NCBI GenBank assembly: GCA_910589415.1
Contig: OU342630.1
Coordinates: 77,682,186-77,746,185 of the forward strand
Direction: 5' to 3'
Length of the DNA stretch: 64,000 nucleotides
Source of the DNA: Malachius bipustulatus
Lineage: Eukaryota; Arthropoda; Insecta; Coleoptera; Melyridae
Below the pieces are notes generated by a model. The model worked only from the letters and a program-made list of their open reading frames with translations. It was not told the origin of the DNA and made no database searches. Of this stretch, positions 55,256-64,000 are shown piece by piece. Both the position numbers and the translations under genes were made by a program. Each line of letters opens with the position of its first letter. Position 1 is the first letter of the stretch.

Positions 55256-57491
55256 TTAATCTCTAACTATTAAAATAGGAAAATTATTTGTTACCAAATG
55301 ATCATTCGTAAAAACTACTACAAGGTTGACTTCAAATTCTGAAATAAAAACAAATTATGCAACCAATAAATCTTTAAAAGCAGCAGGTACGTAATTTTAT
55401 CATGAAAAGAATCTTACCAATTTTAAAATTAGTTGTAATTAAAGTTGGACACGTAAACAATCTGGGAAATATCATATGAATGGGAATATCAATGTTCTGG
55501 GGAATGTCTCCATCCCCAATTTGAATATTTTGGATTTCAGTAGCTAGAAAAATAGAAACAAAAATTTGTTCTTTATGATAACATTAATAACAACATTATC
55601 AATACCTTCTCGGGCATACCCTTCTGCACATCCACATGTTTCTACTCTAACCAATTGCAATTCGACAGAACGAACAGCCACAGCACATTTTTCAAGCACC
55701 AAGTAACCGGTGAATGGTTTCGCTATATTACACCTAGTTGAATCTAACTGTCCCCGTAAGAAGAAATCTGGTGCACCTTTAATTATATAAAGAATATTAA
55801 TCAACATAAATTAGAGTAAAATGATGATAATAGATAGAATATACTTCATGAAAATAATTTAAATGGGAGAAATCGAGTTCCAATTCTATAAAAAAATATT
55901 AAGAGAGATAAGTACGAAGGGGCTATTGCAATTTAAGATATCTTGCACCTCTGCTTATTGAGAAGTCACAGCCTACATAGCTTAATTATGGATGTTAAGA
56001 ATTATTTAAAAAGGTTGCTGCTCACGACAGAGGATTCTCCTAGGTTTAGGTTAATACAAGTCGAGGGACTCTTTAAGCATGCAAATACAAATTATAAGAA
56101 ACAGCAGGGGCTTGTTTGAAAACGTCACTCGGGATTCCAAAGTGCAATTGACACTAATGAATGTTCGAAAACATTGGATTTTATATTATAACCAGACAAC
56201 AATTTCGGTTGTCCCGCACTCTTTGGTCAGAGTGATTCTTACACTGGCAGTGAGGTTTTCAAACGCCCCCCAGGCATGACAATGAAATTAATGGAATGTT
56301 CTGTTACTTGTCACTTCAGGTTGTATCAGAAATTCATGTCAAATCAACTATGTCATTATTGGAATCTAGTAATGTAACCGATCAAAATTATGAATGAATG
56401 GGTACGTTCACCTGACATCAACTGTTGAATAGCAGCGCCAGCGCAAAACAACGGTTGAGTATTAGTTATTGCAACATGTTGGAAATAGTCTGAACGCATT
56501 GTTGAGATCGAGAGACATGTGACATGTTTCTGTATTTGATTCAAGTTTATAGAAATAATTATGTATTACCATTTCTTTGTCGCTGATCGTATCAGTGTGA
56601 AACATTTACGCTCACAGACATACTCAACAGTTTAGCAACGGTAAATAGTGAGTGGTATGTCAACAATTGACGTCAGGTGAACGTACCCATTGACTGAACA
56701 AATTCGTACCTGTTTTCCCAGACAATGTTGTAGGATTGAGATAAAACATTACCGGTTTGGAATGCTCATTGATAATAGCTTTCGGAGTTGGACAAAACCC
56801 GGGCCAATATTGCACTAGAAACTGATGGGTTTTCTGCAGATCTTTGGATAGAAATGATCGTTTTAAATCACATCGTATGTCGTAGTTAATGTTTACATAA
56901 ACTCCATGGTAAGTTTCGTACAACATTCGATTCTGTTTCGGTTTTAATGGTATTTCAAATGGGATTTCAGTTGTACCAGAAGGTAGACGCCCACTGGGGC
57001 TTACTTCACAACTCACACTGAGTAATTGTATAGGCTGAAAGAAACACTTTGTTATACTGGGTGTTTAGAGTACATTTAACTAGTTGGATATTTTCTATTA
57101 AGGCTGGGATATATTAGTGAATTGACACAGAGGAATTCTTGTAAGCTTTCTGAGATTTACAAGGTGGGCGATGAATTAAAAATATAAATTAGGTACATAC
57201 TTTTACAGAATTATAAAATGCTTCCAATATTCCCACATTTTTCGAACTCAACTGAAGTGCAACAGAACCTTCAATAGTAAGAATTATTCCATCGTGTTTA
57301 ATATCTGCATTGGACTGTATAGTAATCAAACCTGATACATTTTCCTGGAATATAAAATAATAATTGTAATTGCCACAACAATCTTTACATCAGCTTCTAT
57401 GATAACATTATCTAGGAATGGTTACAATACATACATTTTCACGATAAACTTTATCAGCTCGTTTCAACTTAATATCCAAGTTAATTGCCAT
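55256..57491 (-). CDS. VPS26C: VPS26C (DSCR3), Retriever subunit
   Basis: Six coding exons join in frame to 301 residues (human 297): 57435-57491, 57201-57344, 56710-57034, 55606-55776, 55418-55543, 55256-55338, all GT-AG with matching phases. It is an arrestin-like protein of the Retriever complex (with VPS35L and VPS29), which works with the CCC and WASH complexes to recycle cargo such as integrins from endosomes. Diagnostic stretches are NLDIKLKRADKVY, NVGILEAFYNSVKPIQ, LPSGTTEIPFE, MLYETYHGVYVNINYDIRCD, RSVELQLVRVETCGCAEGYA, TEIQNIQIGDGD and FPRLFTCPTL. The C terminus NNFPILIVRD replaces the human NFPLKLCRM type end. The start is the ATG at 57491. Intron 3 carries a MITE. Confidence 0.95.
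56397..56691. mobile_element. MITE in VPS26C intron 3
   Basis: About 30-bp inverted repeats: AATGGGTACGTTCACCTGAC and its reverse complement GTCAGGTGAACGTACCCATT, 295 bp overall, non-coding. It ends 18 bp from exon 3, just inside its donor. Confidence 0.85.
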
Positions 57492-57838
57492 AACACTAAA
57501 AAGTAATGAAACAAATTTTACTGCATATTATGAAGTGAAAAAACTCTTATTATAATTACAATTATTATTTAATTTTGCTACACTTAAGAAATCATTTAAT
57601 TCCTAATAAAATCCTTAGTGATATATGGTACAACTTTTGTTAGTTTCATTAATTTAATTTAATTTCATTAAAATGTATAAACATTAAACACAAAACTCCA
57701 AACTCCCAACTAACTACAAAATGTACAAAACCTAACCTAACCTAATAATTGACATATCTTGACTGAAACCAGCTGATTTTGACGGATGGTGATGTGATGG
57801 GTGGATTCAGCATAAGATCCGCTACTGATCTACTCATA

Positions 57839-59383
57839 GGGAACCTGCATTACCGACACTTATTCTTCCTAGGGTAGCGCATTCACTCGTTGACGTTTAC
57901 CTAACACGGTTATGTTTGAACAGCTGGATGTCATATTTTTAGCATATTTGGTCACAGGCGTAGGTATCAAGTGGAAAAAAGCGAAGTTTGAAAAATGGAA
58001 ACAAAATAATAACACGAATAGAAATAGAGGAATCCTATAGTGGATACTAAAAACATATTACGGGGTCTATAGGATCTACGAAGCTGCAGACTTTAGTATT
58101 GGATATAATTTTTAACTCGATATCTAACGTGGTTACTGAGAAAAACGTCTTGGTAGAGGTAGACACGCGAACGGCAGCGTGATCTAAGATCTTAGTACCC
58201 CTATAAGACTCTCCCATACTATCCTTAAAAATAATATTCATCAAGATGTAATAAAACCTACCTGACAAACTTCCAGTCCAGGTACACGGAAATTCTGAGC
58301 TCCGTATATTTTCTGCAATCATAACTGTCTGCTGATGGGACTGGGTGCATTTTTTATCCAGAAAATCCCAGCAGTAACAGGTAAATATTGATAGAGGGTT
58401 ATAATGAGTTTAAAATATAAAGAATCTTATCGCAGCAAAAGTTTACCTTTTTTTTTAAATAGGCGGACTTAATAACAAATTATGTGAATTTTTAGACAGT
58501 TGTACGTTCTTGGAAAATCTGACGTTTTTTAAGTTAAATTTGACATTCCCAACTTTTTGTGAAAAAGAGTCAATAGGTGCGTTCGTTTATGTAATCTTTT
58601 TGCTAATTTACGTCTAGATCGTTCGGATATTGCAAATAGAGGAAATTGACGTAATTTGAATCGTTCGAATATTCCGCACCGGAGGTAAAAGATGAACCTC
58701 GATTTGCTCGGAGTATTTCGACCAAGCTCACAGATAATTTTTTGATTTAACGTCGGGAACGTCATATTTCATATTAAATGTCGTGTTGTCGTTAGCCATT
58801 TTGAATAAAGAAGAAAATCGTTAGCCGTTACCTAACCTCAAAGGTTCATTAAATTATTGTTTTATTTGTTTTGCTTTGTGTTTGTGACGAGCAAACCCGC
58901 GTAAGCCGCGTACACCCGGAAGCTTAACTACAAATAATATTGAGATTACCTACAATATTTACATGTAAATTAATCTTTGCATTCGTACAAAAAGTTATGG
59001 CTGGAAAAAAAGAGATGTGCTACATATTATGTAAAAAAAAAAAAAAAAATTCCATCAACATCCCAAAAGTACGCAATGCAAGTACATTTTTTGCAAAAAA
59101 ATTAAAATTAAAAACAAAATAGTTAAACGTATTTGGTATGGTATTACTATGGTGCTTAAATTATTCAAATATTTGAAAATCAAATGAGGGTATTTCCGTT
59201 TGCATTAGATGAGTGTCAATTAGGAAATTATCAAATGTCAGTAATGTCACTCGTCATCTATTTCGTTCGGATATTCCTTGACATGTCGGATGTATCTCGT
59301 ACCAGCTGATTAGATCTTTTTAGTTTTTCGTTGCATCCGCGAGGTGATATTCGAACGCGCCTAATGTCGGTAGTACAGGTTCC
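57839..59383. mobile_element. GGGAACCTG-family element, copy G2 (full length)
   Basis: Starts GGGAACCTGCATTACCGACA and ends GTCGGTAGTACAGGTTCC, with TA at both flanks. At 1.5 kb it has no recognisable transposase. Internal blocks are shared with 22700-23187 and, inverted, with 45398-46484. Confidence 0.75.
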
Positions 59384-59863
59384 TAATAACACCTATACGT
59401 ATTGAACTGGCTCAGTTACTCATATGCTGAGGCCAAAGAGCTCCCCAAGAGCGAAAAGCGGAGAGGAGAACTAGGAACTAGGAGAAGAAGAAGAAGAAAT
59501 AAATTAGAGGTTAAAGTCTGTGGTTAAAGCTAATTTTTTTGATTTTTTGAGTATTGAGATTTGATTTTCAAAATGTGTTTCTAGTCAGTTACATTAAACT
59601 ATTTTAAGTCAAAATAACTAATGCTGAAAAGTGAAATAAAAAAAGTCAAAAGTCACTGAACCCGCTGAAAGTTGTATAGTAAAATTCAGTGAATACATAA
59701 TATCACCAAAACGAACCAGGTGCCCTATTCTCGAATCCCAGAATTATATTCTTGTGTGATTCAATGCATTTTCTCCCATGAAAACAGAATTCACCAATGC
59801 AAGTGTAGATACTCTGATGAATAAGATATTTCACAGGAGAAGTGCAAATTTGACAATTTTAGA

Positions 59864-60232
59864 ATGTCTCTACAGTTTATTTTAAGATGCAAGATCTTCA
59901 GAACCTCTCTTTTAAGAGCGTATTCTTCCAAATTATTCCCGGAACACAAAATCACTGTTACCGATGATGGTAGTACGGTTGTGGCATGGCATCCACCACG
60001 TGATTTTCCTTACGAATGTACACAGCCTCTACCTGAGACAGCCAGTGCAGCTGACACTTCGGTTCTAAAAACTAAACTCACTCCTGAGTTATTGAGCATA
60101 TTTAATAAGAAAACGCCAGAGCAGGCAAGAGAAGAGTTAATGAGTATTACTCACACTACTAAACATCGATGGTTTCCAAAGGCTAGACTAAAAAAACATA
60201 AGAAAACTCCCATGGATAGAAAATATTTATAA
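59864..60232 (+). CDS. MRPL42: Mitochondrial ribosomal protein L42
   Basis: A 122-residue protein of the large mitoribosomal subunit. The N terminus (FILRCKIFRTSLLRAYSSK) is basic and amphipathic, as expected of a mitochondrial targeting sequence. The family core follows: VTDDGSTVVAWHPPRDFPYE then CTQPLPE (about 32-58), and the conserved TTKHRWFPKAR (about 98-108) before a basic tail. It is one exon, starting at the ATG at 59864 two bases after an AG that could be an acceptor (TTTTAG). AATAAA at 60291-60296 lies 60 bases after the stop. Confidence 0.92.
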   Translation: MSLQFILRCKIFRTSLLRAYSSKLFPEHKITVTDDGSTVVAWHPPRDFPYECTQPLPETASAADTSVLKTKLTPELLSIFNKKTPEQAREELMSITHTTKHRWFPKARLKKHKKTPMDRKYL

Positions 60233-60299
60233 AATGCTAAGTTAAAATTATATTTGTATTTAAAGGATAAGTCTAGTAAAATGTAAAGAAAATAAAAAC

Positions 60300-61419
60300 T
60301 TAGTTACTGGAAGCTTTGTTAGTAAGATTCATACCTGATGCCCTATAATGAATAGTCGATCAAAAACCAACATATTTTTGGCATCGTTACAAACAGTTCC
60401 ATTGAAACAATTTATCACAGTACCTCAAATAAAAATTTTAAGTTTAAATCAAGGTTATGGTTGTGTTTCTGTTTTCTGTCATTTGACAAGCATCTCACGA
60501 CTGGCTCATCTAAAGCTAAAAACTTTCACTCACACTTGGATTAATTCATATGAGTAAGGTTACCCTATGGCATGGTCTAATTAGATATTTTTCAAAGGAG
60601 AAATACACGTAGCCTGGTAATTTTGTGAACCTGCGATAGGGTTCTGCCCAGGTCAGAACATTTTCATTTACAAAATGTGCCGCAGCTTTTTTTAGCTTTA
60701 AGTGAGCTTTATCGTGAGACACTTTTTGAGTTCAGATAGTTCAATTTGTGAAGTGAATAGTTCCAATGTTAGGAATTATTACATATCGACATAAATTTCA
60801 AAAGTCACCATGACCAACCATCAGTCTTTTTTATTGCTACTGTTGAAATTATCATCAGCAATAATAATCCTTCCTTCTGAATAATTACTTGTTCGCTGAT
60901 TGGTTAATAAACTGTTGGTGGTCCTTGATTTCTATATAGAACTTCTTTACCTTTTCATTAAGACTTTATATATACCCTAAGCTTTAATATAATGTTTAGT
61001 TGATTTAAGTTCAATAGTTGATAGTTCAATGTAGTTGAATCCTCTGTCTTCAAATATCTCAGTACCTTAGAATTTTATTATTTTTAATTATTTATCAATT
61101 ATTATCATCAAGGGATTAAATAAGGTTTTTCAATGATTTAAAAGGGAGTAAAATAGAAGGAAAATATATAAGTAGAACACAACTAATAATAATTTAATTA
61201 AATCTGTTTTAATAATATAAAGCAGACAAACTGAAATTACTTATCTCTTTTGGTGTACATAAGTAATAGTTACCAAATTTTATTTGCTCAGAATCTGTAC
61301 CTATGTATTACATTTATTATAGCTACATTATAGGCACCTACTATGATATTAAAGTGATAATGATAAAACTAATTTTTATTCATGATTTAATATGAAAATT
61401 TGCTAATATTTGTAACTAT
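60300..61419. other. Intergenic, nothing recognised
   Basis: AT-rich DNA without a supported exon or element. Confidence 0.45.
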
Positions 61420-61935
61420 GGCTGTTCCTAAATATCATGCATATAGGCAAGGGGGTAATTTTTTGGCTTATTTCATGACAAAAAGTTTATATGAACACAG
61501 GTCCGCAAATGCTTCTTTATTGATGTACAGGGGGTGTTTAAATTTTAAGATTCTTTTTATCATGGTGGCAGTTGCAAAAAAACCACAAGAGACCAAAAAG
61601 TTTCCCAATAAAACATAAAATACACTATTCTAGAATATACCAAGGCATCACAAAAAAGTTCAGGGGGAGAAAAAGGGGTATTACGCCTAACAAAATTCCT
61701 TTAGATTCTCACAACCATTTGGCATGTCAAATGATGTAAGCCCCACAGTTATATTCCAAATTTGAGTTAAATATCTCAAAAACCGTAGGAGCTTCTAGAG
61801 ACAAAAAAACTTCAAATTGCAAAACCCTGTAGATCAGATCAAGAAGCGTTTGTGGATGTTTATATAAACTTTTAATCATGAAAGAAGCCAAAAAATTACC
61901 CCTTTGCGCATGTACATGATATTTGGGAACAACCT
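61420..61935. repeat. Foldback element F13
   Basis: GGCTGTTCCTAAATATCATG and the GGGGTAATTTTTTGGCTT block recur inverted at 61880-61935 (AAGCCAAAAAATTACCCCTT, ATGATATTTGGGAACA). Confidence 0.8.
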
Positions 61936-61957
61936 GTATGTATTCCCAGAAAGTTTC

Positions 61958-63129
61958 ACAGGGTGTTTCAAAACATGTGTCGAAAAATTAAAGGTGTAAT
62001 TTCTTGGGGCGGTCTGAAAAAAAGTTCCTATCAACATGGGTCGGCAAACCCACCGTGTTCGAGATACAGAGTGTAAAAAAATATTTTTTTCAGTTTTTTG
62101 AGGATATCTCAGGAACTGTTTGAGATATAAAACTTAATTTTTGTACACATATTATCATTAATATTACTTTTTCACTAATAATACTTTTTGAGCGCTAAGT
62201 AATTTGTATTTCTAGGACGCTGGGGAAATTGGTGTTGTGAATACACATTTTAAACTGTCGATGTTTTCTGCATAAAAAATATGCTCTTGGTCAAAAGCTT
62301 TCATGTGAACTGTTTTCGAGGACAACAGCATTTTATAATAAAAAAATTAAAAGTAGCAAAAAAACATTACTTGTTTTTGAATATTTTTTTATGATGTTTC
62401 ACTGCCACATAAAAAATTTAATTAGCTCTCAAAAAGTAGATAATATTAATGACAAGATGTGTACAAAATCTTGGTTTTAATATCTCGAATGGTTCCTGAG
62501 ATATCGTCAAATAACTGATTTTTTTTACCTGTATCTCGAAAACGGTACATTTTTACATAATGGAATCCATGTTAACAGGAACTCTTTTCTTAGAACGAGG
62601 TACGGAATCATACCTCAGAGCTGTCAAAGATACTTTTGTAAAGTATTCTAGATACAAGATACAAGTTACTTTCGAAATAGGTTTAAAAAGGTACAAGATA
62701 CTACATATATACTTTCAAAAAAAGTATTTATATAGAAGATACTTTGGTATCTTAGATACTTTAAAAAGATAAGATACCTTTAACAAATGATCTTCGATAC
62801 TTTTAAGGTATCTAGATACTTTGTTATAGTCTACAAGAAAAGTATCTAAGTTACTGTATCTAAGATATTCTGAAGTATCTTTTTTCCGAAGATACTGCTA
62901 GATACTAAAAGCTTCTTAAAGATACCCACTTGAAAAATACAAATAGAAGAAATACTATAAAATTTCTTGATGACAGATGTATCTATAGATACAAGATACT
63001 ACTTTTAAAAAGTATCTAGATACAAGATACAATCTTGTATCTTCGATACTGAAAAGTATCTTTTTTTTGAAGATACTCCCAGCTCTGTCACACCTATTAT
63101 TTTTCAACATGTTTTAAGGCACCCTGTAT
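61958..63129. repeat. Foldback element F12, split by a hAT insertion
   Basis: CACAGGGTGTTTCAAAACATG at the left matches, inverted, CATGTTTTAAGGCACCCTGT at the right. Inner arms (62020-62200, 62400-62600) also pair. The right arm is interrupted by the element at 62616-63087. Confidence 0.8.
62616..63087. mobile_element. hAT element packed with GATAC repeats
   Basis: Termini CAGAGCTGT and CAGCTCTG, as in 16816-17418. Flanking 8-mers TCATACCT (62608-62615) and TCACACCT (63088-63095) are a one-mismatch target duplication. Nearly the whole 472 bp consists of AGATAC/GTATCTT units. No coding remnant. Confidence 0.82.
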
Positions 63130-63640
63130 TTAATAAAAAAAATTTGAAAGACCATATTTTGCAAGTTTGCTCCTCAACTAGTCCTGAAAGAATGAATGAA
63201 GGGATTACATTATAATGATAAAATAGTTAAAACACTACTTGGTTTATACAATCTTTATTTTTAATACTGTACATATACAAAATTTATGTGATTGTAGCTA
63301 TAAAGTTTTATTTTATGGCTTTTTCAAAAACCTAATAATGAACATAAAACTAATATATGACTCAGTATTTGACACTATTCTAACATTAATTTCTTAATAA
63401 AGACTAAAATTTTTAATTCACACAAAAAACAAAACAATTGAAAAAAAAAGAAAACAGTGTTTTACAATGACACGAAGTATTCAACACAAATATTATGTAA
63501 AGTGTATTATTGCACCAAAGAAAAATTAAAAAATAATAATAAAAAAAAAACAACTGGAATTACAATAATAAGTAAATAATTAGAGATTGGTGTAAAATAA
63601 TAGAGCCATTACACCATCATCAAAAGAATAGAAGAGTGTG

Positions 63641-63697
63641 TTATCGGTATTCTTCAGGTTTTCCAAACCAATAAAGTTTAGTTCTAAATTTTTTAAT
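63641..63697 (-). CDS. Possible 3' terminal exon of an unidentified gene
   Basis: On the minus strand an acceptor (TTATTTTTTCAG) is followed by 18 codons, IKKFRTKLYWFGKPEEYR, and a stop. A roughly 330-base AT-rich stretch then leads to AATAAA (63307-63312). The aromatic/basic peptide looks like a real C terminus but I do not recognise it. Its upstream exons would lie beyond the window. Confidence 0.35.
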   Translation of the reverse strand: MKKFRTKLYWFGKPEEYR

Positions 63698-64000
63698 CTG
63701 AAAAAATAATTGGTGGCTCGTTTATTTCATTCCTGAGATATAATGCTTCTCTACTAGTTACACAGTTCCTTATATTAGAAGAGTTAACTGATGAAGGATA
63801 ATAAAAAAAAAATGTATATAGAGATTGTCCGAACTTCTAGCGATCAAAATTTTCAGGTAACCGTTTTAACTCTCCTACTATAGGGACTCCATTACACAAT
63901 ACATGGTAGTTATTAAAATATAACAATCTAACTCTGCATTATTCCAAGGTAATCATTATCATTACTTACGTACTTTTTTATACCTACTCAATGCAGTCGT

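Noticed and set aside
62560..62772. 70-codon frame
   Set aside because: Runs from a foldback arm into the GATAC-repeat element; it is made of repeat sequence.

Overview
The window is a stretch of AT-rich animal nuclear DNA, almost certainly from an insect. The evidence is short spliced exons with GT/AG borders, a ceramide phosphoethanolamine synthase (the invertebrate sphingolipid enzyme), arthropod-type mobile elements, and eight recognisable conserved single-copy genes separated by repeats. A beetle is my guess, at low confidence. There is no operon logic; the genes are housekeeping genes scattered among transposons.

Layout of genes: LAMTOR3 (3126-3500, minus); TRIR-like protein with an added RS domain (7562-8542, plus); COX6B (15213-15458, plus); WDR4/wuho (20235-21341, plus), tail to tail with DHX35 (21396-43960, minus, ten coding exons, all reconstructed, 687 aa). 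CPES (35356-36387, minus) is nested in DHX35 intron 1. A C2H2 zinc-finger gene lies at 51706-52500 (plus), VPS26C at 55256-57491 (minus, six exons, 301 aa) and MRPL42 at 59864-60232 (plus). A possible 3' terminal exon of another minus-strand gene is at 63641-63697.

Most of the rest is mobile DNA. The best element is an intact 457-residue transposase of the IS630/Tc1/mariner group with DD82E spacing (the Sailor signature), inside 36-bp perfect inverted repeats in DHX35 intron 4. Others are a decayed mariner with perfect 29-bp ends; a Penelope-like fragment flanked by two hammerhead-ribozyme-like motifs; a TTAA-flanked piggyBac remnant carrying repeated ATCACCGGTGAT palindromes; a THAP-domain transposon remnant; several hAT-type elements with clear 8-bp target duplications, two of them filled with GTAC- or GATAC-type repeats; and a three-copy family ending GGGAACCTG.

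The most pervasive unexplained structure is a set of about a dozen long foldback palindromes (0.2-2.4 kb), many of which begin TACAGGGTG-like and end CACCCTGTA-like. Several are nested in one another, and five blocks lie in DHX35 introns, where the transcript would fold into long hairpins.

The genes do not form one pathway. WDR4 (tRNA m7G), TRIR and DHX35 act in RNA metabolism, COX6B and MRPL42 in mitochondria, LAMTOR3 and VPS26C in endolysosomal signalling and recycling, and CPES in sphingolipid synthesis.
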